From Hanleya hanleyi (Eukaryota; Mollusca; Polyplacophora; Lepidopleurida; Hanleyidae): a stretch of 64,000 nt of DNA. Both the position numbers and the translations under genes were made by a program. The notes beneath the pieces were generated by a model. It did no database searches and was not told the origin of the DNA. It saw only the letters and a program-made list of their open reading frames with translations. The stretch spans positions 62,001 through 126,000 of the forward strand of contig JAVTVY010037060.1 of the NCBI GenBank assembly GCA_036873755.1, written 5' to 3'. Shown piece after piece: positions 1-11,100 of this stretch; position 1 is the first letter of the stretch, and the number at the start of each line of letters is the position of its first letter.

Positions 1-299
1 TTCCACACCTCCAAAATTAACGTTATCAAGATATTTCGTTCGGTTGAAGTACATTGTAATTACCCGAATATCAAGTTCCTCTGCACAAGGACCTGTACAA
101 TGGCATGATAATTGTCCTGCACAACGCACTGTTAGAACGATATGGTACAGACACGACAGACCACATCAAGTGTGGTCAGAAGAACCATCAGTGCCATGGT
201 CAAACAGCGATTTGACCAGAAAATTTATGGTCTGTCGCGTCTGAACCATGGAAGTTATGGTCAAATTGACCAAATCCTTTTAACAGTGCGGCATCATAA

Positions 300-800
300 T
301 TATCCACTGCAAAATGAGATAACTGTCCGCCACTCCTCTGCATAAGGGGCTGATAATGGTCCTCTGCACAGTGGAATGATGATTGTCTTCTGCACAATGG
401 CAAGATAATTGTCCTCTACACAATTGGATGATAATTATCATCCGCACTACGGAATAAATGTTCTCCGCGCAATGAGATGATAATTGTCCGATGAACACTG
501 GCGTGATAATTGTCCTCTGCACAATGGGATGATAAATGTTCTCTGCGCAAAAGGATAATTGTCCACTGCACAATGGGGGTGATGATTATTCTCTGCACAA
601 TAGGACAATAATTATCCTCTGCACAATCTGCTGGTAATTGTGCTCTGCAAAATAGGATGATAATTGCCCTCTGCACAATGGAATAATAACTGTCCCCTGC
701 TCAATAGCATGATATTGACCTCCGCATAACAGCATGATAATTGTTCTCTGCACAGTGGCATAACTGTTTCCTACACCATGGTAGGATAATTGAAGGTGGT
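300..800. repeat. 26-bp degenerate minisatellite
   Basis: About 18 diverged copies of a 26-bp unit reading roughly ATAATTGTCCTCTGCACAAT plus GGGATG. Two further partial copies lie at 85-127. The ORFs on both strands here are by-products of a unit poor in stops. No gene is seen between 1 and 990. Confidence 0.85.
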
Positions 801-992
801 TTCCACCTATGAATGGAAGATAAGAAAACACATATTTGTTTATATCGACCACTTGTCACGAATATGTTGTGTACAACGGGGCATGCAAGTTCAACTTGGC
901 CATGGTAGATCCAGTGCTGCATCCGGGAGTAACAGTTTGGCTCAGAAACTTTAGAACATCAGCTAAGGAAAGTATTATGTTAATGGCGGATG

Positions 993-1203
993 TACAGGGT
1001 GTTCCAGAAGTCTTGGTCACATTTTGACATTGAATATATTGAAAAATATTGAGGATATACAAATGCATATGGCAACATCATTAGCATTACACAAAACTTA
1101 ATGACTTTCATTTTCAAATGGTACCAGTTTCATCTTACTACCATTCATGGCTCAGCAGATACGAGGATTTGAAATGTGACCAAGACTTCTGGAACACCCT
1201 GTA
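993..1203. mobile_element. Tc1/mariner-type MITE
   Basis: Inverted termini of about 30 bp begin CAGGGTGTTCCAGAAGTC (995 inward) and are mirrored ending at 1201. Both ends are flanked by TA, the target duplication expected for Tc1/mariner. The body of about 207 bp has no coding capacity, so it is a non-autonomous derivative. Confidence 0.8.
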
Positions 1204-1399
1204 TATTCTTTGAAGCTCCAATGAGTTGAACTGTCGCTGTATCGGCAACAGCACCTCACATCCAGATATGGATGTACCGACTCTATCCCAGCTATTGGGA
1301 TTCGTATTAAACCACACATTGTTACAGCCTGTTGTAGTCTAGATCAGATTCAACGTAACTTACTTTTGCCATTTGCACCTTGGCACCTAACTTAACCGC

Positions 1400-1960
1400 A
1401 AGTAGATATTACGCACCGTCATGCCGCAGACCATGAAGAATATTCTAAAATTATGTGACGAAGTTGAGCTTGAGTTTAGGAATGTCTCGTTTTGGCTACC
1501 TATTCAAGTTGTCACAGCACGAAATTCGGATGCTGACACAAAGGCTAAGATAGCCCTAGATGATGAGGTTGATCTTCTTGGATTCCCTGCTGTGCATGTA
1601 TCTGTGCATATATGAGCAAGCTGTTCCAACCTTTGTGATGCAAAGGTTAACAAACTCCAGGAGTTGAAACAACTACAGGTTATACTCATCTTAGCAGTCG
1701 GAAGCAGGCTCTATAATCAGACGGTGAAGAATCCGCGATTCACCACTGACTCACCAACACTTATTAAAACCTGAGACGAGAAACTCGGTTAAACATATTT
1801 TAATCAACTGTTTTGATGTAAAGGTTGTAAGAGATTCCTTTTCCCGAACTTCTATTAGGACTAGAAAATATTTGATTTGAAGTTATTCGAGAGAAATCGT
1901 TAAATATACTGTTTGTACCAGTTCTTTAATTTGTTGTGTTTATCACTTCTGGATTGACAT
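1400..1960 (+). pseudogene. LINE relic (RNase H end and 3' region)
   Basis: A degenerate copy of the LINE seen intact at 15680-16636. The short ORF at 1421-1615 aligns with the end of that RNase H domain (NILKLCDE..., then ALDDEVDLLGFP against [12 protein letters not shown]). The following DNA matches the rest of the LINE, including the stretch around TGTACCAGTTCTTTAAT. It is broken by substitutions and frameshifts. Confidence 0.65.
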
Positions 1961-2019
1961 CGGGTTATTGGCTAGCCTTGTCGAGTTTTTTATTGTCTCT
2001 ATCTAATTCTCTCTCTCCC

Positions 2020-2910
2020 TGTGGTTTCTGGTCTGTAAGTGTATACGTGTACACCACTAGGTCACCTTCGACTTCTGGTTACTTGTCTATACATGGTCTC
2101 TGGTCACTTGTCTGTGCATGTAGACCACTAATTCATCTTTAAGCTGTGCAGATTATTCTGTACTAGTAGACAACTAGGTCACCTTTGAGCTCTGTTTACT
2201 AGGTACATGTAACATATGAGCTCTGGCTACTAGCCTGTACATGTAAATCTCTCGGTCACCTCTGAACTCTGGTTAATAGTCTGTACATATAGACTACTAG
2301 GTCACCTCTGAGCTCTGGTTACTTGTCTGTACATATAGACCACTAGGTCACCTCTGAGCTCCGGCTACTAGTCTGTACATGTAGACCACTAGATCACCTC
2401 TGAGCTCTGGTTACTAGTTTGTACATACAGACCACTAGGTCACCTCTGAGCTCTGGTTACTAGTCTGTACATGTAGACCACCAGTTCACCTCTGAGCTCT
2501 TGCTACTAGTGTGTACATATAAAACACTAGGTCACCTCTGAGCTCTGGTTACTAGTCTGTACATGTAGACCACTAGGTCACCTCTGAGCTCTGGCTACTC
2601 GTCTGTTTATGTAGACCACTAGGTTACCTCTGAGCTCTGGATTCTGATCTGTACATACAGACCACTAGGTCACCCCTGAGCTCTGGTTACTAGTCTGTAC
2701 ATATAGACCACTAGGTGAGCTCCGGCCACCAGTAGGTCACCTCTGAGCTGTGGCTACTCATCTGTACATATAGACCACTAGGTCAACTCTGAGCTCCGGT
2801 TTTTAGTCTGTATATGTACACCACTAGGATACCTCTGAGCTGTGGTTTCTAGTCTTTACATGTCGATCTCTAGGTCGCCTCTGAGCTTTGGTTATTAGTC
2901 TGTAAGTGCA
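2020..2910. repeat. 46-bp minisatellite
   Basis: About 18 copies of a 46-bp unit containing GTCTGTACATATAGACCACT, then AGGTCACCTCTGAGCTCTGG, then TTACTA. Each unit has an AGGTCA-type half-site, and some copies are truncated. Confidence 0.88.
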
Positions 2911-3012
2911 GACTACCGTTTCCCACAACGAGAACATTTTTAAGTACAAAAAAAGTGTTCATTCTGAAAAAAATAAATATTATTATTTCGCTTTTAGTGC
3001 CATTAAGATAAA

Positions 3013-3819
3013 GTGTTTAAAACTGGGCAGAGGTATGTGAAAAAAAGGAGGATGAAATCACAAAAATTCACCGGATTCATGCCTGAAGAAGAAGGTTCCC
3101 CGTTCTGTCCTGTTGCTTCATTCGAAAGTTATATCTCCAAACTCCATCCGAAATGTGATCGCTTGTGGCAGTACCCGGTTGATAGTTTCCTCGACGACGA
3201 TAAAGTTTGGTATTATAACAAACCTATTGGGAAACACCGCTTGGCAGCCTTCATGACCAACCTGGGCACTCGTCTGAAACTTTCTGAATCATACACTAAC
3301 CACAGTATACGAGCAACCGGCATCACCATCCTTGGTAGAAACAACTATTCAGCATCTCAAATAATGGCTGTCACAGGTCACAGATCTGTCTCGTCGCTGT
3401 CGGTTTACCAGCGAGTAAGTGATGGCGAGAAACTGCAAATGGGCCACACGGTTGCGTCAGTAGCCTTTCCTGACACGATGGGTTCAACCCGAAAGACGAA
3501 TACCGGTACGCATACACTTCCAGTAAATGTTCTTGTCAAACCCCATCCTGCAGAAACTGTGACATCATCTTCTCAGTACCCTGCACCCACGTCAAATGAT
3601 GCCACGTCGGCCGTGTTACACACCCAGGATGTACGAGCAGAAGGCCATGCCGACGACTTTGATTTTGATCTTAATCAGCTGTTTTGTGAATTCGACAGCA
3701 CCGCTGTCCCGCCCACATCGTGTGACATTCCCACAGCTATCCTGGTCGCCGCAAATCCCTCAGCGCCAATGTTCAATAACTGCACAATAAATGCAATCAA
3801 CATCATCGTGCGAAAATGA
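3013..3819 (+). CDS. Crypton-type tyrosine recombinase (C-terminal part)
   Basis: An open frame of about 268 residues resembling the catalytic end of Crypton-derived tyrosine recombinases (the DUF3504-like family also found in ZMYM and QRICH1 proteins). Visible tyrosine recombinase landmarks are NHSIRAT (His-x-x-Arg), AVTGHRS (Gly-His) and a downstream Tyr in SVYQRVS as candidate nucleophile. The N-terminal DNA-binding part and the first catalytic Arg region are missing. An in-frame TAA at 3004-3006 lies just upstream of the GTG used as nominal start, so the copy is 5' truncated or has an unrecognised upstream exon. The last 110 residues are a Ser/Thr-rich tail without recognisable features. 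The frame is open, so it may be a young copy or domesticated. It is probably unrelated to the downstream mucin-like gene. Confidence 0.75.
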   Translation: MFKTGQRYVKKRRMKSQKFTGFMPEEEGSPFCPVASFESYISKLHPKCDRLWQYPVDSFLDDDKVWYYNKPIGKHRLAAFMTNLGTRLKLSESYTNHSIRATGITILGRNNYSASQIMAVTGHRSVSSLSVYQRVSDGEKLQMGHTVASVAFPDTMGSTRKTNTGTHTLPVNVLVKPHPAETVTSSSQYPAPTSNDATSAVLHTQDVRAEGHADDFDFDLNQLFCEFDSTAVPPTSCDIPTAILVAANPSAPMFNNCTINAINIIVRK

Positions 3820-4503
3820 AGCAAATACCTATACTTCTGCCAAATTGTGCAGGACAGTTTGATTTTTCCGATTTTTTTCTCGAACTGTAAATTTAAGTCA
3901 GTTCATGTTGGTCCTTCTCCTGTGTGATGTTATGGAAACATGACACAAGTGACACTGTCGAGTGACACGGTGTTGAATTATAGACAGAATGGAAATGTAA
4001 CAGTTCACACGTGTATTTGAAACTTACATATCCACGCAACAGATGTGAATCCGGAACGGGTCTTTCGATGTATTTATTAACAAAAGGTATATAATCTAGA
4101 TATTATACTCGTCGATGGCTATTAAATATTAAATATGAAATTGAGATTAAGCTTAATGTTCCAGTATTTTATACGTTTCTGATTTTCAGAATAGAACATA
4201 AGAGATGAAGCTGAATTTGAAGTTAGATTGTTCATTCTTTATCACCGAAGCCCACCGGTATTTCACACGGAAACCGGGTTCATTGTTCACGGATTACAGT
4301 ATATGTTATCGTTATCTTTGCTCCTCCCTTAGTACGTTTTAAAGATGAGGATTGTAAAAATGATACATTTGTCTTTGTGTTCATTTTTTCCGGTGCATGC
4401 TGTGGATCGTTCTGAAACCAGTGCAAGTCCGATCGAAGTCCGTTCCATTATGTCGGCCTTGAAGTCCAAAGTGATTCTTAATGCTCTGAGATATGATAAA
4501 TTC
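3820..4503. other. No gene seen
   Basis: AT-rich DNA between the recombinase ORF and the hairpin. I see no exon with usable splice sites and protein similarity, and no repeat family. Confidence 0.5.
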
Positions 4504-4631
4504 GTTATACATCGCCCTTCCGGGGTAATACGGGATGAGATTTGGTTTCTCTCGCCATATTTTTCCTCGGAAAAATATGGCGAGAGAAACCAAATCTCAT
4601 CCCGTATTACCCCGGAAGGGCGACGTATAAC
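4504..4631. repeat. Near-perfect hairpin, 63-bp arms
   Basis: Arms 4504-4566 and 4569-4631 are reverse complements with one mismatch and a 2-nt centre (TC at 4567-4568). The termini read GTTATAC / GTATAAC. The overlapping ORF at 4345-4659 is an accident of the palindrome. No clear target duplication is visible. Confidence 0.92.
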
Positions 4632-4898
4632 TAATAATGTAAAGCAAAATGTATTCTGATCGCAAAGGAATATGTATATTATTATGTATGGGTGTGGGGT
4701 TTTGTGACTGGAAATAACATTTAAATAGTGGGTTTGAGTCCGAGCAAGAAACTCTCAGAGGAAGGAATCATCATTATACCAATATAAAGGCATGTTCACC
4801 CTCCGATTGAATTATTGAATACATCATTGAAGTTTTCTTTTCCTTGTAATCCACTGTTTCCATGGTTACTGCTATTCATCTACTTCTGCATTGCCCAG

Positions 4899-5146
4899 GT
4901 ATACAAGGCTCCTGGATCTATCGTCTCGATGACCTGACTTCCAAGTCAGACAATGCAGCCAAGAAATGTTTGGAATGGTACGAACAGGAGTATGCTCTGG
5001 ATCTGGTGACTGAAATGAAAAGTTTGGATTCCAATCTCACTGACTGTCCATGTAATTTGAAGCAGGTTCAACTTGACCCACGATTCATTGAAGCCAGCAG
5101 CTCATGTTATTACACAGTCCTACAACTACCTCGTTCAGGAACCCGG
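4899..5146 (+). CDS. Exon 1 in window: AMOP, first half
   Basis: Acceptor TTGCCCAG/GT and donor CGG/GTGAGT. The exon encodes [20 protein letters not shown] and the AMOP hallmark [15 protein letters not shown]. It enters in phase 1 and leaves in phase 0. The preceding exon (NIDO expected) was not found. Confidence 0.85.
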
Positions 5147-8100
5147 GTGAGTCCACTGATGTATTTCAATTACCCTGAGACAGCATCACTTCCATCCGTA
5201 TGTCCCGTAACCCTACCAGTCCTGGGGGTGGGGGCATTTTCGTTTGCGGAGAAATTAGATAAATAGAAAGACCGAAAAATCTGACCGAAAAATTGACAAA
5301 AAAATGTCTTCCATCAAAGAGGTCATCTTGAATTTTTTTTTCTATATACCCTGATCTCCATCCTCCTCTATATACCCTGATCTCCATCCTCCTCTATATT
5401 TTCAGAAATGTTGTTACACAGGAGGTAGAGGAACACTAATTCGCAATATACGGGATGGTGGAGGCTCCCTGCTGAGATATCACCCTAATTTTTATGCACA
5501 AAAGAACCACGTGTATGATGGAGAGCCCAGAACACAATGCTGTATACTCTCTAACCTGTGCCGTATATACAGACAGCTTCGACCCAGCAATAATTGCAAA
5601 AAGTACCAACCAGCATTTCTCTGTAAGTCACAAGGTTTCTTTACAAGAGGCATAAAACTTAAATCATGAAGTCTGTATCTGTACCAGTTGGGACTTTTAT
5701 TCATCTGCAAAGTTAAAAGAATGAGCTAGTTCGTTTGTCTTGTTTGTATCAACTATGATCTTCATTACAACCCGAGGAGGATAGTATACTGGCAGACTGC
5801 CTTGTATAGAAATTATATTTTTGTTAGACAAACCAGCAAATTGGGAATATGTTTGAGGACGGTTACTCCTCTTACAATATGAGTATATTGGTAAGAATCT
5901 ATGACCAGTAAACAATCCATGCTGATGTGCTCTACTTTATATAGTATTTTTAAGATATTATATTTTAACATATTGTAATTTCAGCTTCATTATTCGGAGA
6001 TCCCCATCTGAATACGCTCGATGGAGTAGCATACAGTTTCAATGGCTGGGGAGAGTATGTCCTGCTAGAGATCGTCAACAGTTTCACCGATCAGTTAAAC
6101 TTTGTCATCCAGAGTCGGACTGACCGCGCACAGTCCAGCTCAGGCGAGACCACTGATGCGACCATTTTCACAGCCTTTGCCATCTTTGATAAAACTACAA
6201 ATTCTTCACTTCAAGTGGAAATGTCCTGGAGTACTGCAGGTATGACCACTGGTGGTGCACCGAATAACCTACTTCATTATCAAGTGGGTTCACCCTGCAC
6301 CCTCGCTAGGAAAAATGTCTTGTAAAAAATGAAATCTACAGTAATTCAAGAAATGTTTATTTCAAATTATTCAATATTTTTTATACAAGTCACTGCATTT
6401 CAGGATGTATTAATTTTATTGAACATTTTTCGCGCATTTTCGTTTGTTTTTCTAATTGTAGTTATTTCGTGGCATGTAGCCCATTTCACAATTAATCTCA
6501 TGCCAATTTGAAGCTTACAATTGGGATATTATTATTAACCCCTCGGTCAAGTTTGGCGCAGGGCTGTTGTTGCTGTCATGTGTACATACGTCCGCCGCTT
6601 ACCACATGATCTGCAAAACCGTGTTGGATTTTTCCTAACTTCTTCACCTACCTGTAGTCTAGACGTCGATTGGAAATGACCCGTCTGGTCTCATATTTAA
6701 CTCCGTTATGTCCCTTTTCCTACGTACTCTCTACCTGGTTTCATGGTGTGTACTTGTATGTTATCACATCTAATGAAACGTGTTTGATACAGAACCAAAT
6801 GTTCGTGATATATTCTTGTCCCCTACCACATTATCTGCAAAACAGTGGTTGGTAGAGCCACCAAATATAAGGATTTCGAAAAAGAGTCGCACTGACCCAT
6901 AGTTTACGTAAACTTTCTGATGTCATGACATTTTTTGGCTGTTACCACATTAGCTGCATAACCACGTTTGTTTTGTTGTGGCCGCCAAATTTCGGTAACT
7001 TACTTTCAAACGAGCTTGTACATCAACAAGAATTTGTTCTTTTGACGAGAAGTTATGAATTGCATCAAACTATATATACGGATGGCTCTAAAGATGGTGG
7101 CACAGCATTACTACTATTTATGGTTTCAAAACTACATCCGACGTTAAATATTAATTCTCTCTTTCTCTCTCTCATATCGATTACCAGACCAGTTTTCTAT
7201 ATTTACTTGTGTAGCCAAAGCTCTTTTTCGGCTTTAGAAGGTACTATGTTGTGCAAAAGGTGAAAAAGTGTTTCCTGTTCCCAGAGGCACTGTCCTGCAT
7301 TCGAACAAGTAAAATAGATCCTCAACTCGCCCCTCCATTCTGAAAATTCAGTACTTTAATATTGTGTAAAATTTTTATGTATGTACCAGTTCTTTAATGT
7401 GCTGTGTTTATCACTTTAGAATGCTATTGGATTGTTGACACTATGGACATTAATAGAGTTTTATTTATATACGTGAAATATTGCTGAAGCCGCGCAGAAG
7501 GTGACGTTAATCTGATTATCTCTCTCGTCTTTCACTATATTATCCGTGCTTGGTACGGCCGCCAAATTTCAGTATCTCGTTGATATAATTGCTGTATAAT
7601 CGCCTATCGAAAATGAGTCTCATTGAGCGATTTTGTACGCAGTTATGTCCCTTTTTAGTGCATTATGTACCTGATTTGACATTCTACTCATGTTTTATAA
7701 CATTGTATGGTCCTATGACTTCCCAAATGCACGGTACACATTGATCCCAATTACTTAAAGATAAAGGCCTTTTGATGTGATAAACCTCCTGTTAATGATT
7801 ATTTGTTTTCCATCTTCATTTCTCAGCTTTGTTAATCTTTGTTGACAATATTGACTACACAAGGGACTTCTATGGAGATATTAGCTATCAAATGGAGAAA
7901 GACACCATCGTATTGAAGAGAGTGGCGAACAATACAGTGCGTGCATCCTTCCCACTGGGTTAGTCTCCAAACCGTTCTGAAATTCTTCTCTTGTGACTGT
8001 AATATATTTATTCGCATTGTGCATTACTCTTCTCCATTACATTTTCAACATTGTTTGTCGACCAATCGTAAGTTTCACTATTTTATACTGCACTGTAAGC

Positions 8101-11100
8101 CATGTGCCACAAGGAAAATGTAAGTTGCATATTGATCAGTTAGTGGTTGGAGCCGCTTAAAGATGTAATCAGCCTCAAATCGGGCTGAAATCAATGTCTC
8201 TCAAACTCAGCGAAAGTGACATATGTTACAACAGGTACAAAATGAAACACATTTGACCACAAAAAACTAAACTTGTTTCTACCATTCACGAGAAAATAGA
8301 AGGAATTAATCTTTAAAAATAAACAGCATGGCATACCGTTTATTTTTCCACGGCCGTGTCAACAAGCGTATACACGTATGGTGCATTCTACCAACGTATG
8401 CTGTGCGACATTAACGAACCGTGAGCACGAGCCATGACGTTATCCCATGGCTGCAGCTGTGCAGCATTCAAATTCGTGAGCGTCGCTACGTCACTCATTC
8501 GTCACGCAGTGACGTCATTTTTCTCTCCGCGTACAACACACACTCAATGGCGAGACAGAAAAGCCGTCGAAGCGGGCAGAGTTACAAATTTCTCTGACAA
8601 GATATTTCTGCATTAGTTGTATATGACGATCCCACTAGCATCAAATATAATACATATGATGCTTTGGTAATCTCCCCTGCTGAAAAAACGCACAGGGGAG
8701 TGTTTACAAAATCCGTACATTTTGAGGCTGATTACATCTTTAAGTATTAACTGTTCAAATTTGCCTCAAGCTTGATGAACGTAAATCCATTTGCTACTAC
8801 TGTATATCAATATAAAGAGATTAGACCAGACTCCTGTCTCAGTTCGGATGATTGTTGTCCGTCTAGATAGCTGGGTTAAGGTTTGAGAAGGTTGAAACAG
8901 GATCAGCATTTGGTGTAAGATGTGACATTGAGAAGGTTCATACTACACCAGATTGTGGTTTAGATGCGACATTAAGAAGGTTCTAAAAGGACCAGATTTT
9001 GATGTAGGGTGTGCCATTTAGAAGAACATTTTATAGCATGGTGTGGATAGTGGAACGACAATGCAATTTTGGAGTATTTCTTTCTCTTCAACTCTTACAC
9101 CAAATTACCAGGCAGCAGAACAATGTATAATATTCTATGTGAAGCTGGAGAATGTGTATACCACCCACTTGACAGCAACTTATGTCTAATCGATGAGAGC
9201 AATGCAAGTCGACCAACCTCAGGTCACTGTCTCGGTGCCCGAGTGGTCTAAGTCGCTTGGCTGGTGACCGCTAGCCTCGCACCGCTGAACTGGCATGGGT
9301 TCGAGCCCCGTATGTGCATGATTGAAAGATTTTTTCAGTTACTTGCCGACTGGCGGTGGTTCTCTCCGGGTACTCCGGCTTCCTCCAACAACCAAACTGG
9401 CTGTCAACATGCGAGTGAAATAACCTTGAATGTGACATCAAACCAAATCCTCCCCCCCCCAATGTCTTGGTCTGGGGATTCTTGTTTGACTCACATACCA
9501 GCGACACATCATGAAGTATAATTTACATGTACTCTGTTCTACAGTAGGCCTGTGTATGGATCCTTCCCTACAAACCATCTGACCATACAACCAGTTTGTT
9601 GTAGTTCATCAGTTCACTGAGGTGTTTGTGCTCATGCTGTAATGTATAATCCATTGTTTCCTGTCCTTGTAGGTCTGAGTGTTAGCATTACTCTTGCGAC
9701 CGGGCTACTCGAGATTACAGTATCTGTTGCCAGAGATACGGCGCTTCAGGATCGCACCACCAGGGGGCTACTGGGTGTTTACGACGGAAACCCAGACAAT
9801 GATTTTACCCTTCCTAACGGGACTGTACTGTCACCCGATTTGCCTGAGGAACAAATATTTCACCAATTCGGGCAACTATGTAAGACCACATCTCCGACTG
9901 TTTGATGTCCGAGTGAAACATCTTCTGTAAATCCTATAAACAAGATAGTAGAGCAGCTTAGCAAATGGATAGTCTTGCTCAAGCTATTTTGCTATGGCTT
10001 TTCAAGAGAAAGGGTAAAACTTACAGGATAAGCGGTATATTGATCAGTGTTTCTTATTTCACATAATAACAATGCAGCACCCATCCCCACCAAACTATCT
10101 CCATCTGAAACGTTCACCAGCAGTGCATGGTTAAAGTAATGTTGGATTCTCTGCAATCCACATGTACGTCATAATTAAACACCGATTGTTAAAAATGGGG
10201 TTCAATTTAGAGTGCAGCCTTCAAAAAGGATTTCTATTTTAATGTATATGCCTTTCGTATTCTGCTGGGATACCAAAAGCCCCCCGAGTCTATATTTTTC
10301 CAGTCTGATGGATTATCCATGTATCCAACAAGGAAGTAAATTGTTTCCATGGTTTATATTTTTCCTTTTTGACAGGGTCAGTTCAGGAGTCCATATTTTC
10401 TTACCCTGATGGATTATCGATGGCCAATTTCAGTCATCCAGACTTCGTGCCTTTTTTCCTGTCCTCCTATAACCAGTCGGATGTGTTGAAGGCACAGGAA
10501 ACTTGCGGCAATTCCAAGGAGTGTATTTTTGACCTGCTGACTACAAATAATTCGGTAGTGGCTTTGAACACGAAGACTTTAGAAGAAGACTACCAGACGA
10601 ACATAGTCCTGCTCAGTAAGAAACCTTGCTTGTATAATTCACGTTCCTATATGCTCACGAAATACATGTTCAATCCCTATTGACATTCCTTCCAGCACGT
10701 TGAAATACATTTATCATGTTATTTTATGATGTTATGACGATAGAAGGCTTAATAGTCGACACTTCATATTATATTTAGGAAAATTCCTAAGTTTTCTATT
10801 AGTGGGAATTATCTGATAAATTGCCAATATAAATATGGTGTTAATTTCTTCTCCAGACAACACTGCTCCGTCAGTTGATGGCGATGTTCTGATGAACGCC
10901 ACAGTAGGCCAAGTGTCCACAGCATTGGTATCAGCCAGTGACGCAGACGGAGACGCCATTGACATCTTTCTGGTCGATGGACTAACTGCTAATTTAATCA
11001 ACTACAACGTATCGGTCACTGGTAATAATGCCGAGCTTCAGTGGATTCCAGAGAGCTTGGACCAAGTTGAAATCAGGTATTCTAACCAGCACGGGACTTG

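Noticed and set aside
4345..4659. 104-codon ORF upstream of the gene as a possible first exon with signal peptide
   Set aside because: Half of it is the palindrome; no NIDO-like sequence and no donor in suitable phase.
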